A stretch of DNA of 64,000 bases. Source: Dasania sp. GY-MA-18 (lineage in GTDB: Bacteria > Pseudomonadota > Gammaproteobacteria > Pseudomonadales > Dasaniaceae). This document shows, piece by piece, positions 27,382-37,988 of the stretch (within the stretch, counting starts at the first letter, position 1; every line of letters starts with the position of its first letter). The notes under the pieces are model-generated. The model was not told the origin of the DNA, made no database searches, and was given only the letters and a program-made list of their open reading frames with translations. The stretch spans positions 99,266 to 163,265 of the forward strand of contig NZ_JANHAP010000011.1 in NCBI RefSeq assembly GCF_024734385.1, in the 5' to 3' direction. A program made the translations under genes and the position numbers.

Positions 27382-28260
27382 TTACACCACTGTAGGTAAA
27401 TGAAAAAACCTATCAACAATATTTTTGCCAGTCAGCACCAGCCACACTGCCAAAATAAAGGGCGCGGTTAAAGCGGGTGCTGCCATGGTTTGGAATAGCA
27501 GGGTAATAGCAAAAGCTATAACGGCACCTAGCAACGGTAATACCACGCTTTTTTTATAATTGCCTGCCAAGGCGATAGCAGCTAATACAGCGTTATAGCC
27601 ATAAACACCGGCACCGGTTAATTGCTCTGATAAACCCAATAACATGGCCAACATCACCCCCAGCATTGCCGCCAGCAGGCCCCACACGGCCAATAAGCGA
27701 GAACTACACACTATGCCCAATGCAAACAACACACCGGTTAGCACATGATCCTGAAACATCACCTGGGCTAGGCCCCTAAAAATAGCCTCGTAAACCACCA
27801 GCTCGCTGGCCTTGGCCCTAGCCTCTACTAAGGGAGCCGCAAAAAAATGCGCGCCTATTAACAGCAGCCAAATTGTTAATACAAAAGGGGAGGTATAGGG
27901 TGGCAGTGCTTTACTGGTTAGCATCAAACGCATTAATAAGCTTGATAAAATACTGCCTGCTAGCAACAAAATTACCGCCAGCCACGACAGCGGAAAAAAA
28001 CTGGCAACCGCCAAGCCCACTAAAGCGCCGTTAAATCCATACCAGCCTTTAGCAATGTGTTGGCGACTAAAACCACAGCTGTAAGCCGTTAACAGCGCAA
28101 TCAGCGAGGCGCTAACCGCTGTTAAAAACTGCGTTACGGAATTAACTAAAATTCCAGCCAAAAAAAACAAACCTGTTAGGCGGTTTTCTTGCAACATAAT
28201 TTGACCAAAGCCGGTTAAAAAAATATTTATGGCTTGGGTTAAATAAGCAGTCTTTATCAT
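27382..28260 (-). CDS. Urea transporter family protein
   Basis: 292 residues, about ten helices arranged as two similar halves: GWYGFNGALVGLAVASFFPL in the first and GVYGYNAVLAAIALAGN in the second. The repeated (Y/F)-(G/N)-x-N-(A/G)-x-L-x-(G/A)-(L/I)-A signature is that of the SLC14/Yut urea channel family. It would conduct urea across the inner membrane. No urease or urea carboxylase genes occur nearby, so the physiological link is open. It lies 14 bp downstream of yheV and may be cotranscribed with prlC-yheV. Confidence 0.85.
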   Translation of the reverse strand: MIKTAYLTQAINIFLTGFGQIMLQENRLTGLFFLAGILVNSVTQFLTAVSASLIALLTAYSCGFSRQHIAKGWYGFNGALVGLAVASFFPLSWLAVILLLAGSILSSLLMRLMLTSKALPPYTSPFVLTIWLLLIGAHFFAAPLVEARAKASELVVYEAIFRGLAQVMFQDHVLTGVLFALGIVCSSRLLAVWGLLAAMLGVMLAMLLGLSEQLTGAGVYGYNAVLAAIALAGNYKKSVVLPLLGAVIAFAITLLFQTMAAPALTAPFILAVWLVLTGKNIVDRFFHLPTVV

Positions 28261-28274
28261 TAATGCTTACTGGC

Positions 28275-28541
28275 TTAGTGTTTCTTTTTGGGGTCCATAA
28301 TATTCACTACCGACACTTCATCCTCATGGGCTAAAGGTTTTTCACCTACCCGGGGCTGATTAACACGGGTGGATATCTCTTCCGCCTGGCCATTTTCGTT
28401 CATCACATCACTGTAGCCACAGCGCACGCATTCGCGCACTTGTTGGTTTTGTTCATTGCGGAACATGACTAATTTATCCATCTCGGCACAGCGGGGGCAA
28501 ACGGCACCAGCAATAAAGCGTTTTATGGTTTTTTCTGTCAT
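28275..28541 (-). CDS. yheV: YheV family zinc-ribbon protein
   Basis: 88 residues from the ATG at 28541; an upstream in-frame start adds 13 non-conserved residues. Two CxxC pairs (CPRC at about 15-18 and CVRC at about 37-40) form a rubredoxin-like zinc ribbon, with a hydrophilic tail ending in KKKH. This is the YheV/DUF2387 family, encoded beside oligopeptidase A in many gammaproteobacteria, as here. Function unknown; a metal- or nucleic-acid-binding role is the usual guess. Confidence 0.82.
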   Translation of the reverse strand: MTEKTIKRFIAGAVCPRCAEMDKLVMFRNEQNQQVRECVRCGYSDVMNENGQAEEISTRVNQPRVGEKPLAHEDEVSVVNIMDPKKKH

Positions 28542-28584
28542 TTTTACTCTACTTTCAATTATCGGAGTACATTTCAGCATTTAT

Positions 28585-28920
28585 TTCGCTCTGCTGAGCG
28601 AGTTACTTGACTCGCTTCGCTCGGCCTACGGCCCGACCTAAAGGTCGTTCAACGCAAAAAGCGCTTATGTGCTTTTGCTTGCCCACAAATTGCATAGCAA
28701 TTTGGACAACCTTTAGATCGCCCCCCAGGGTGAAAAAACGCCCTAGTGTTTTTGAATCAAAATAACGGCCGCTGCGGAACTCGCACAAAAACGATACTCA
28801 ATCGTTTTTGTACTCAAACAGTCCTCGCTACTTCGTACCGTTATTTTTCTCCGTTGCTCGGCGACTCCTAAGGGGAATCAGGGTGCTTCGTCGTTACTTT
28901 TTCGCCATTCTACGTATAGG
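28585..28920. repeat. Intergenic cluster of nested hairpins
   Basis: The roughly 400 bp between prlC and yheV have no gene but are packed with inverted repeats: GGCCTACGGCC; GACCTAAAGGTC; AAATTGC/GCAATTT; ACAAAAACGAT/ATCGTTTTTGT (28785-28811, 11-bp stem); and an outer AAAATAACGG/CCGTTATTTT pair (28759-28768 and 28838-28847) enclosing the last. The density suggests a dispersed extragenic element or structured transcript segment. It resembles no RNA family I know. Confidence 0.55.
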
Positions 28921-28983
28921 TAAGCTTCGTATAAAAATAAAACTATATACCACTGGCTACCGGCTCGTGGCCGGTGCGACAAG

Positions 28984-31050
28984 CTAGGCTGCTATGCCGC
29001 TGTGTCGCAGCAGGGCGGCGGTAGTTGGCTTGCGGCCGCGAAAGGCCTCAAATAATTCCATGGGTTCTTTAGAGCCGCCCATGGTCAGTATGTTTTCTAA
29101 AAATGACCTACCGGTTTCGGCATTAAAAATACCTTCTTCTTCAAAACGCGAAAAAGCATCGGCGGATAATACCTCTGCCCATTTATAGCTGTAGTAACCC
29201 GCCGCATAACCACCGGCAAAAATATGGCTAAAGCTGTTTTGAAAGCGATTGAATTCGGGGGTGGGGTACACGGATGTTTTTTCGCGCACCTGGTTCAATA
29301 GTTCTTGTACCGACAGGTTATTATCCGTTTGCATATGCAGGCTAAAATCAAATAGTGAAAACTCTATTTGCCGCATCATCTGCATACCGGATTGAAAATT
29401 TCTAGCCGCTAGCATTTTTTCTAACAATTCATCGGGTAGGGTTTCGCCGGTTTGATAATGGCCAGAGATAATCGCTATGGCTTCTTTTTCCCAACACCAG
29501 TTTTCTAAAAATTGGCTGGGTAGCTCTACCGCATCCCAAGCCACGCCATTAATACCCGACACACTGGCGCAATCAATTTGGGTAAGCATATGATGCAGGC
29601 CGTGGCCAAATTCGTGGAATAGAGTGGTAACTTCGTTGTGGGTTAATAACGAAGGGGTATCGGCAGTGGGTTGGCTGAAATTGCAGGTTAAAAATGCTAC
29701 CGGTAATTGCAGCTCGCCGTTTTGTTTAATTCTGCGTACCCGGCAATCGGCCATCCACGCGCCGCCACGTTTATGTTGGCGGGCAAAAATATCTAAATAA
29801 AATTGGGCAATAAGCTGGCCATCTTTTTTAATGCTAAATAAACGCGCATCCCCGTGCCAGCTATCAAACGTTTTTTGTTCTTCTATATCTATGGCGAATA
29901 AGCGCTTAACCGTGGCAAACATGCCGGCTATCACTTTATCGGCGGGGAAGTAGGGGCGCAGTTGCTCTTGTGATAAATCGTATTTGGCTAGACGTAGTTT
30001 TTCGCTGTAGTAGGCTACATCCCAGGCATTAACCTGCGCCGCGCCTTGCTGCTGGGCATAGGCCTCTAGCTCGGCAAAATCCTGTTGTGCAATTTTAAAA
30101 GAGTGCTCGGCCAAGTCATTTAAAAAGCCTAACACCTGCTCGCAGCTTTCGGCCATTTTAGTGGCCAGTGAGCGTTCGGCATAGTTATTAAAACCTAATA
30201 GCTGCGCTAGCTCTTGCCGCAATGCTAGCGTTTCCTCGATTAAGGCGCTGTTATCCCACTGCTTGCCATCGCCGTTTAAGGCCATGCCCAATTCAGAGGC
30301 GCGGGTATTGTAGGCGCGATACAGTTCTTCGCGCAGCGCGGCATTGTCGGCGTATTGCATGGCGGGCAAGTAGGCGGGTATGTCTAAGCTGATCACATAG
30401 CCTGTTAGCTGTTTTTGTTGCGCCAATTGTTGATACATGGCCAAGGCGGTTTCAGGTACGCCGCTAAGCTCTTGCACATCAGTAATATGTTTATACCAAC
30501 CGTGGGTGGCATCTAAAACATTGTTTGAAAATTGGGTGCCCAGTTCGGCCAAACGCTGTTTGAGTTCAACAAAGCGCTGCTTGTCGGCGCCCTCTAAGGC
30601 TATGCCCGACAGTTTAAAATCGCGCAGCTCATTATTAATAACTTTTTGCTGGGCTGTATTTAGAGTTTTAAAATGCTCGCTATTGGCCAGCTGCTGATAG
30701 GCTTTAAACAAGTCCTGGTTTTGCCCCAGCTCGGTGCCGTACTCGGTGAGCTTAGGCAGGCAGGCGTTATACACATCGCGCAGCGCATCGGAGTTTTTCA
30801 CGCCGTTTAAATGGCTAACCGGCGACCAAAAATTATTTATCTCATCGCCCCACTCTTCCATAGGTAGCACCAGCGTTTGCCAAGTTGGCGCTTGCTGCTC
30901 AAAACTGGCCAGCAATTGAGCAATCTTTTTGCGATTGCGGCTTAGCAACTCATCTAGAGCAGGCTCTATAAGCTCGACGGCAAAATCAGCAAAATTAGGC
31001 AGGGCGGCTTGCGCTAATAGGGCATGGTGGGCAGATGTATTCTGGGACAC
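28984..31050 (-). CDS. prlC: Oligopeptidase A (M3 family zinc metallopeptidase)
   Basis: 688 residues, typical for OpdA/PrlC. The zinc site HEFGH is at 479-483 within LFHEFGHGLHHML, with the downstream Glu ligand region VELPSQFLENWCWE. It degrades short peptides in the cytoplasm, including cleaved signal peptides and peptides released by ATP-dependent proteases. The prlC-yheV order is conserved in Pseudomonas and relatives, although here about 400 bp of hairpin-rich DNA separates the two genes. Confidence 0.96.
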   Translation of the reverse strand: MSQNTSAHHALLAQAALPNFADFAVELIEPALDELLSRNRKKIAQLLASFEQQAPTWQTLVLPMEEWGDEINNFWSPVSHLNGVKNSDALRDVYNACLPKLTEYGTELGQNQDLFKAYQQLANSEHFKTLNTAQQKVINNELRDFKLSGIALEGADKQRFVELKQRLAELGTQFSNNVLDATHGWYKHITDVQELSGVPETALAMYQQLAQQKQLTGYVISLDIPAYLPAMQYADNAALREELYRAYNTRASELGMALNGDGKQWDNSALIEETLALRQELAQLLGFNNYAERSLATKMAESCEQVLGFLNDLAEHSFKIAQQDFAELEAYAQQQGAAQVNAWDVAYYSEKLRLAKYDLSQEQLRPYFPADKVIAGMFATVKRLFAIDIEEQKTFDSWHGDARLFSIKKDGQLIAQFYLDIFARQHKRGGAWMADCRVRRIKQNGELQLPVAFLTCNFSQPTADTPSLLTHNEVTTLFHEFGHGLHHMLTQIDCASVSGINGVAWDAVELPSQFLENWCWEKEAIAIISGHYQTGETLPDELLEKMLAARNFQSGMQMMRQIEFSLFDFSLHMQTDNNLSVQELLNQVREKTSVYPTPEFNRFQNSFSHIFAGGYAAGYYSYKWAEVLSADAFSRFEEEGIFNAETGRSFLENILTMGGSKEPMELFEAFRGRKPTTAALLRHSGIAA

Positions 31051-31146
31051 GGTTAACTCTCATTTATTGCTGTTACTAAGGCCGCTATTCTACGCCAGCC
31101 GCTTGATTTACCATAGGGGCAAATTCCTTACTCGCCAACCCAAGCC

Positions 31147-32226
31147 ATGTTCAAGTTGCTAGCCCTTATTGTTTTTGCCCTCATTTTATATTTGCTGACT
31201 TGGCCTGTGGCTATAGAGCCTAAGGCTTGGCAAGCACCAACAGCACCCGGCTACCGCGGCGCTTACCGCAGCAACCAGCAACTGGCTAAGCTAGAGCTGC
31301 TGGCCATAGCGGGAGAGCAAAGGCCAGAGGCTGTGACCATAGGGCCAGACGGCTATATTTATGCCTCTACCCACAGCGGCTGGATAGTGCGTTTAAACCC
31401 GCAGGGGCAGCAAGCACTGCGCTGGGTCAACACCCAGGGGCGGCCGCTGGGTTTAGCCTTTGATCCGCAGGGTCGTTTGATTGTAGCCGATGCCTACCGC
31501 GGCCTGCTGGCCATCACCCCCAATAAAACCATTACCGTGCTCAGCACCCACGCCGCCGGTAAAGCCATAGCCTATGCTAATGATGTGGCGGTGGCCCGCG
31601 ATGGCCGCATCTTTTTTAGCGATGCCTCTAGCAAGTTTTCGGCTCTTGCCCACGGCGGTACTTACCTCGCCAGCCTATTGGACTTAATGGAGCACGGTGG
31701 CCACGGCCGCCTGCTAAAGTATAACCCTGCCGAGCAAAGCACTATTGAGCTGGCCGGTGGCTTTAACTTTGCCAATGGCGTAGCACTAGACCCCAATGAG
31801 CAATTTGTTTTAATCAATGAAACCGGTCACTACCGAGTGCTTAAGCACTGGCTACAGGGCCCTAAGCAGGGCAGTACCGAGGTGTTGATAGCGAACCTGC
31901 CCGGCTTCCCCGACAATATCGCGGCCGGTTTAGACGGGCGTTTTTGGCTGGGGCTGGCCTCGCCGCGCAATGCACTGCTGGATAAATTGGCCGACCAGCC
32001 CTGGCTGCGCAGCGTGGTGCAAAGGTTGCCCGCCTTTATGCGCCCCCAGGCCGTAGCCTATGGCCATGTGTTAGCTATCTCTGGGGAGGGTGAGGTTTTA
32101 TACAACCTGCAAGATCCCTCCGGCAGCTACCCAGTCACCACCGGCGTGGCTGAAACCGCCGAGCACCTCTATGTGAGCAGTTTAATGGCTGCTAAACTGG
32201 GCCGCTTAAACAAAGCCAACCTTTAA
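31147..32226 (+). CDS. SMP-30/strictosidine-synthase-like beta-propeller protein
   Basis: 359 residues. One N-terminal hydrophobic segment (about 1-19) suggests an anchor or uncleaved signal, so the propeller is probably periplasmic. Repeated blade motifs are visible: EAVTIGPDGYIYAST, GLAFDPQGRLIVADAYRG, ANDVAVARDGRIFFSDAS and FANGVALDPNEQFVLINE. The closest group is the strictosidine synthase / adipocyte plasma membrane-associated family of six-bladed calcium-dependent hydrolases, which includes lactonases and arylesterases. The bacterial substrate is unknown. It may be cotranscribed with the carbonic-anhydrase-like gene 21 bp downstream. Confidence 0.8.
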   Translation: MFKLLALIVFALILYLLTWPVAIEPKAWQAPTAPGYRGAYRSNQQLAKLELLAIAGEQRPEAVTIGPDGYIYASTHSGWIVRLNPQGQQALRWVNTQGRPLGLAFDPQGRLIVADAYRGLLAITPNKTITVLSTHAAGKAIAYANDVAVARDGRIFFSDASSKFSALAHGGTYLASLLDLMEHGGHGRLLKYNPAEQSTIELAGGFNFANGVALDPNEQFVLINETGHYRVLKHWLQGPKQGSTEVLIANLPGFPDNIAAGLDGRFWLGLASPRNALLDKLADQPWLRSVVQRLPAFMRPQAVAYGHVLAISGEGEVLYNLQDPSGSYPVTTGVAETAEHLYVSSLMAAKLGRLNKANL

Positions 32227-32247
32227 TCCATCCTACATAGGCCAGCC

Positions 32248-32778
32248 ATGAGCAATATACGCCCCTACAAAGATATACACCCCGTTTTAGCCGAAGGCGT
32301 GTACATAGACCAAAGTGCTGTGGTGATAGGCGACGTACACATAGGCAAAGACAGCTCGGTGTGGCCGCTGACCGTGATACGCGGCGATGTTAACCACTGC
32401 CGCATAGGCGAGCGCTGCAATATACAAGACGGCAGCGTCATCCACCTGTCACGCTCACGCCCCAGCAAGCCCGACGGCTACCCCACCATTTTGGGCAACA
32501 ACGTCAGCATAGGCCACAAGGTGATGCTGCACGGCTGTACCATAGGCAACAATGTTTTAGTCGGCATGGGCGCCATTATTTTAGACGGCGCGGTGATAGA
32601 AGATGAAGTACTGGTAGGGGCGGGTAGCATGGTCACCCAAGGCAAGCGGCTGGAAAGCGGCTACCTATACCTGGGCACCCCCGCCAAAAAAATCCGCCCG
32701 TTGAGTGACGCTGAGCGGGAGCTGTTTAAACGCACGGCGGCGGATTATGTGGATTTAAAAGGGGAATACACAGATTAG
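32248..32778 (+). CDS. yrdA: Gamma carbonic anhydrase family protein (YrdA-like)
   Basis: 176 residues forming a left-handed beta helix of hexapeptide repeats: VVIGDVHIGKDSSVWPLTVI, NCRIG-type turns, and GTIGNNVLVGMGAIILDGAV-like repeats near 95-125. His residues in VNHCRIG, SIGHKVMLHGC and nearby are placed as metal ligands. It is often encoded next to aroE, as here (convergent, 80-bp gap). Family members bind zinc or iron; carbonic anhydrase activity of YrdA-type proteins is not firmly established. Confidence 0.9.
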   Translation: MSNIRPYKDIHPVLAEGVYIDQSAVVIGDVHIGKDSSVWPLTVIRGDVNHCRIGERCNIQDGSVIHLSRSRPSKPDGYPTILGNNVSIGHKVMLHGCTIGNNVLVGMGAIILDGAVIEDEVLVGAGSMVTQGKRLESGYLYLGTPAKKIRPLSDAERELFKRTAADYVDLKGEYTD

Positions 32779-32858
32779 CAGCTAGCCCTAGCCAAGACAC
32801 TGGCTGTACTGAACAAGATTCAGCGCCTAATAGAGACCCCCCTAGCGACTACAAACTG

Positions 32859-33692
32859 TTAGCCCTCCAACTGCGCCCGCATGGCATCTATTACTTCTCG
32901 TGTTTTAGGCCTTACCCCGCGCCAAATACAAAACGACTCCGCGGCTTGTTCCACTAACATACCCAAACCATCGGCCACGGCCCAGGCCATGTTTTCGGCG
33001 GACCAGCGCATAAAGGGTGTGGGCTCGGCGCCGTACATCATGTCATAGCAACAGGCTTCGTCGCTGAGCAAGTTGGTTTCTAGGGGCGGTAGCTCACCGG
33101 CCAGGCTGGCGCTGGTGCCGTTGATAATAATATCGAATTGATTGCCGTGCAGGGCCTCATAACTACAACCACGTATGTCGCCGTATTCAGCAAAATCGTG
33201 GGCTAGTTTTTGTGCTTTGCCCACAGTGCGGTTGGCCACCACGATTAGCGAGGGGTTTTGTTTGGCTATGGGTTCTATTACCCCGCGCACCGCGCCACCA
33301 GCGCCTAATAATAAAATACGCTTGCCTTCTATTTGCCAACCCAAGTTGTGCTGCATGTCGCGCACCATACCGGCACCGTCGGTGTTGTCGCCGTAAATTT
33401 TGCCATCGCCTTGCAGTGCCAAGGTGTTTACTGCGCCGGCTAAGCGCGCTCTGTCGCTAAGCTGGCCGGCAAATTCATAGGCATCTAATTTAAAGGGCAG
33501 GGTGATGTTTAAACCTTTGCCGCCATTATCAAAAAAACTTTGTGCTGCATCGGCAAATTTACCCAGCTCCACTTGGTGGCTGCGGTACACCATGTGCTCG
33601 CCGGTTTGCTCGGCAAACAGTTTATGTATTTGCGGTGACTTGCTGTGCTTAATGGGGTTGCCGTATACGGCGTACTTATCAGTGATATCCAT
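32859..33692 (-). CDS. aroE: Shikimate dehydrogenase
   Basis: 277 residues. Substrate-site motifs KHSKSPQIHKLFAEQ near residue 15 and GLNITLPFK (about 60-68, with the catalytic Lys), GDNTDGAGM with the catalytic Asp near 103, and the NADP-binding LLLGAGGAVRGV are all present. It reduces 3-dehydroshikimate to shikimate in aromatic amino-acid synthesis. It is the last gene of the minus-strand run dprA // tsaC-hemF-aroE, an order conserved in Pseudomonas. Confidence 0.96.
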   Translation of the reverse strand: MDITDKYAVYGNPIKHSKSPQIHKLFAEQTGEHMVYRSHQVELGKFADAAQSFFDNGGKGLNITLPFKLDAYEFAGQLSDRARLAGAVNTLALQGDGKIYGDNTDGAGMVRDMQHNLGWQIEGKRILLLGAGGAVRGVIEPIAKQNPSLIVVANRTVGKAQKLAHDFAEYGDIRGCSYEALHGNQFDIIINGTSASLAGELPPLETNLLSDEACCYDMMYGAEPTPFMRWSAENMAWAVADGLGMLVEQAAESFCIWRGVRPKTREVIDAMRAQLEG

Positions 33693-33717
33693 AAACTCTA
33701 CTAATGGTTTAAAACGA

Positions 33718-35203
<1,486 letters not shown>

Positions 35204-35265
35204 GGAACGACCTTAGTGCAAAGAAAGCGCGAAACTACCCAAGTTAGAGGGCGAATGCAAGTGGG

Positions 35266-35284
35266 GCCGCCCCTTTGGGGCGGC
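35266..35284. repeat. Perfect GC-rich hairpin upstream of tsaC
   Basis: GCCGCCCC and GGGGCGGC around a TTT loop, 8-bp stem. No T-run follows on either strand, so it is a weak terminator candidate; it may instead be a stable structure at the 3' end of dprA mRNA or in the tsaC leader. Confidence 0.6.
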
Positions 35285-35347
35285 TGCAAGCGGTAAGCTT
35301 CAAGCTATAAGAAAAACATTGACTTTGATAAACCTTCACCAATAATT

Positions 35348-35479
35348 TTGTCGCTTGTCGCTTGTCGCTTGTCGCTTGTCGCTTGTCGCTTGTCGCTTGT
35401 CGCTTGTCGCTTGTCGCTTGTCGCTTGTCGCTTGTCGCTTGTCGCTTGTCGCTTGTCGCTTGTCGCTTGTCGCTTGTCG
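35348..35479. repeat. Large heptanucleotide array (TTGTCGC)19
   Basis: About 18.9 perfect copies of TTGTCGC (132 bp), ending exactly at the base before the dprA stop codon complement (35480-35482). Because 7 is not a multiple of 3 and the unit lacks stop codons, several long spurious reading frames run through it on both strands. The unit differs by one base from the TTGTAGC arrays elsewhere in the window. Confidence 0.97.
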
Positions 35480-36619
35480 TCAGACAACCCTCTGATAACA
35501 ACCCGCCACATTTTCCACCAACCCGTCTAATTCTAACTGCACCAGGCTGGCCATCAGTTCGGTCATGGGTAGATTAATACGTTGTTGTAGCAGGTCTACG
35601 GCTAGGGGCTCGAACCCTAGCTGATCCAGTAGTTGCTGCTGTTGCGGGCTAATGTCTAGGCTCAGGGCTTGCTGCTGCGGTTGCGCTGAGCTGGGCAGCC
35701 AAGCACCCAGTTCTTCCATGACATGCTCTACGGTTTCCACCAGTTTGGCGCCCTGCCGTATGAGTGCATGGCAGCCGCGGCTGGCGTGGTTATGTATGGA
35801 GCCGGGGATGGCAAACACCTCGCGGCCTTGCTCGATTGCACACTGGGCGGTAATCAACGAGCCGCTTTGCAAGCTGGCCTCTACCACCAGCACGCCCAAG
35901 CTCATACCGCTGATAATTCGGTTGCGGCGTGGAAAGTGACCCTTGAGAGCCTCACTGCCTAATGGCAGCTCCGAAATAATTAAACCTTGCTCAGTTATAG
36001 CTTGGTACAAAGCCTGATTGCGCTTGGGGTAGATCACATCTATACCCGTGCCCAGTACGGCAATGGTATTGCCAGCTGCCGCCAAAGCCCCTTGATGACT
36101 GGCGGTGTCTATACCCAGAGCCATGCCGCTGGTAATCGTAAAGCCCGCACTGGCAAAAGTTTTGGCAAAGGCGGCGGCGTTTTTATTGCCCTGCTGGCTA
36201 CTGCGACGGCTGCCCACCATAGCTAGCTGTGGGCTGTTGAGTAGCGCGATATTGCCGCGGTAATAAAGTATGGGAGGTGGGTCGTAGGTTTGTTTTAGCA
36301 GCGCCGGGTAGGCGGGGTGGTGCAGGGTGAGTATGCCTATATTGTGCTCTAGGCAATACTGCCATTGCTGTGCCAACAGGCTGCTTAGCTCATAAGCTTG
36401 TGATAGTTGCTGGCCAATCTGGCTGAGCTCAGCCTGCTGGTCAATGCTGAGGCCTACGGCCAATAAGCTGTCACTGGCCAAATCCGCAGGGCTTAATGCT
36501 AGGGCTTGCTCCAAGGAGCCAACAGCCAATAATAATGCTCGTAGTTGTTTATCGCTAAAACTGGCTTGATGTAAGGCAAGGGCTATTAAGCCATCGGGAA
36601 ATGTTTGCTGTTTCGACAT
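35480..36619 (-). CDS. dprA: DNA processing protein DprA (Smf)
   Basis: 379 residues. A SAM-like N-terminal helical domain, the Rossmann-type DprA core (MVGSRRSSQQGN near 133, TSGMALGIDTASHQGAL, AVLGTGIDVIYP, GHFPRRNRIISGMS, SLITAQCAIEQGREVFAIPG) and a C-terminal winged helix (about 310-375) are all present. DprA loads RecA on incoming single-stranded DNA during natural transformation. Gene order with the LysM gene and def matches Pseudomonas. A 19-copy heptamer array begins immediately after the stop codon. Confidence 0.96.
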   Translation of the reverse strand: MSKQQTFPDGLIALALHQASFSDKQLRALLLAVGSLEQALALSPADLASDSLLAVGLSIDQQAELSQIGQQLSQAYELSSLLAQQWQYCLEHNIGILTLHHPAYPALLKQTYDPPPILYYRGNIALLNSPQLAMVGSRRSSQQGNKNAAAFAKTFASAGFTITSGMALGIDTASHQGALAAAGNTIAVLGTGIDVIYPKRNQALYQAITEQGLIISELPLGSEALKGHFPRRNRIISGMSLGVLVVEASLQSGSLITAQCAIEQGREVFAIPGSIHNHASRGCHALIRQGAKLVETVEHVMEELGAWLPSSAQPQQQALSLDISPQQQQLLDQLGFEPLAVDLLQQRINLPMTELMASLVQLELDGLVENVAGCYQRVV

Positions 36620-36671
36620 GGTTTATCCTTAAACCGTTTCTTGTTAAATCTTGCGCTAGCCTTTAACAAAA

Positions 36672-36696
36672 AAGCCACAACAGCTTGTTGTGGCTT
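36672..36696 (-). terminator. Intrinsic terminator after the LysM gene
   Basis: AAGCCACAACA and TGTTGTGGCTT form a perfect 11-bp stem with a 3-base loop, followed on the minus strand by TTTTTTG. It lies 20 bp past the LysM stop codon and before dprA. Confidence 0.88.
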
Positions 36697-36715
36697 ATGT
36701 TTTCCCTATCAAAAC

Positions 36716-37750
36716 TTAGGGGTTTTTAATTTTATCGTTCACTGATAGCACTTGCGTGGCTTTTAACACCAGAGCGTAGCTTACTTTCTCAAAGGTTCTA
36801 AATACCATTAATAAGCCGGCGCGGGTGTCGGGCACTTTCACCACATCTTTTGATATTTGGTCACGTACCAGCTCGCCCTGGCGGTAGATAGCCATAATTT
36901 GGCCTACTTCTACATTTTCACGACTGCCTTTGTTGATAACCACTACATCCATAGAGCCTATTTGCGAAACACCACCTTCTACGGCAATGATGTAACCGGC
37001 AATTTCATCTGCGGGAGCACTGGGGTGGAAGTTGGCAAACAAGTCTCTGTCTTCGTCGGGCAGCAAGCGGTCGCCACGACGTACTTCTTCCGAGGTAGCG
37101 TTTAGCGCCAGCGTAGCCACGCTTTTATCTTGCGCAATCAGCTTAGCACCCGCTACCGAGAAGGCTTGTATACCTAATATTTCACCGCTATCAGGGTCTA
37201 CGTAGGCATCACCTTTGCGGAATATGCCATAGGCTTTTTGCTTTTCATCAAATTGGCCGCGAGCATACAACTCATCGCCAGCACCCGAAATTATATGGCC
37301 CGCTTTACCGGCTAGCACATAGGGGGCGTCGTCTAGGGTGGCTGTAGTCAATACCCGGCTGTTAGATAAGAAAGGAGCCACCGCATCCATAGGAATCGCA
37401 GGGATGGCCTTATCTAAATCAGAAACACGTACCGAGGGGGTGAGCTTAACATCGCGGTTGCGCTTAACCACCAGCTTGGGCTGGCCATTAATATAAACTA
37501 GGTTGAGCTCGTCGCCGGGGTAAATAAGATGGGGGTTATCCACTTGTGGATTAACATGCCAAATTTTAGGCCACAACCAAGGGTCTTTTAAAAACAGGCC
37601 TGATATATGCCACAGTGTATCGCCTTTTTTAACTACATAGGTCTGGGGATGATCTGCTTTTAAAGCCAAGGTATCGCCCGCTGCAAGGCTGGGCACCGAT
37701 ACTAGCGACAGAACCAACATTAGGACGGTTCCCAATATCGATTTTTTCAT
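36716..37750 (-). CDS. LysM domain-containing envelope protein
   Basis: 344 residues from the ATG at 37750, chosen for the AAAGGA 9 bp upstream and because it starts a clean signal peptide (MKKSILGTVLMLVLSLVSVP, cleavage near SLAA); the open frame extends 31 codons upstream. One LysM domain (about 36-85, TYVVKKGDTLWHISGLFLKD through HLIYPGDELNL) binds peptidoglycan. The remaining 250 residues are a conserved domain of unknown function found in the Pseudomonas homologue next to def (PA0020-like). It is divergent from def. A structural or cell-wall remodelling role is inferred. Confidence 0.88.
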   Translation of the reverse strand: MKKSILGTVLMLVLSLVSVPSLAAGDTLALKADHPQTYVVKKGDTLWHISGLFLKDPWLWPKIWHVNPQVDNPHLIYPGDELNLVYINGQPKLVVKRNRDVKLTPSVRVSDLDKAIPAIPMDAVAPFLSNSRVLTTATLDDAPYVLAGKAGHIISGAGDELYARGQFDEKQKAYGIFRKGDAYVDPDSGEILGIQAFSVAGAKLIAQDKSVATLALNATSEEVRRGDRLLPDEDRDLFANFHPSAPADEIAGYIIAVEGGVSQIGSMDVVVINKGSRENVEVGQIMAIYRQGELVRDQISKDVVKVPDTRAGLLMVFRTFEKVSYALVLKATQVLSVNDKIKNP

Positions 37751-37988
37751 AACATTAATCCTTTCTTGGAACATGCCTTTTGTAGCCTCAGCCACCGAAT
37801 AAGCTGCTATTAAAGCCATTCGATACCCCAGCACTATGGGCAATTATTATTAGCAACCTGTATACTATAGCAGCTAAAACCTGATCAGTAGGTCAATTTA
37901 GTACTAATCTCAACATCATTATTTACTTGCTGATCATAATCTTAGCAGCTGTTTTTACTTTTTTACTAGAAGTTTGTCACAATCTATC

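Noticed and set aside
28603..28788. Minus-strand open frame in the prlC-yheV gap
   Set aside because: It runs through hairpin sequence and has no gene-like features.
35348..35479. CRISPR-like array
   Set aside because: The 7-bp units are contiguous with no spacers; it is a simple tandem repeat.
35244..35577. Several overlapping reading frames of 60-85 codons on both strands
   Set aside because: They are produced by the stop-free heptamer array; their translations are short peptide repeats with no start signals.
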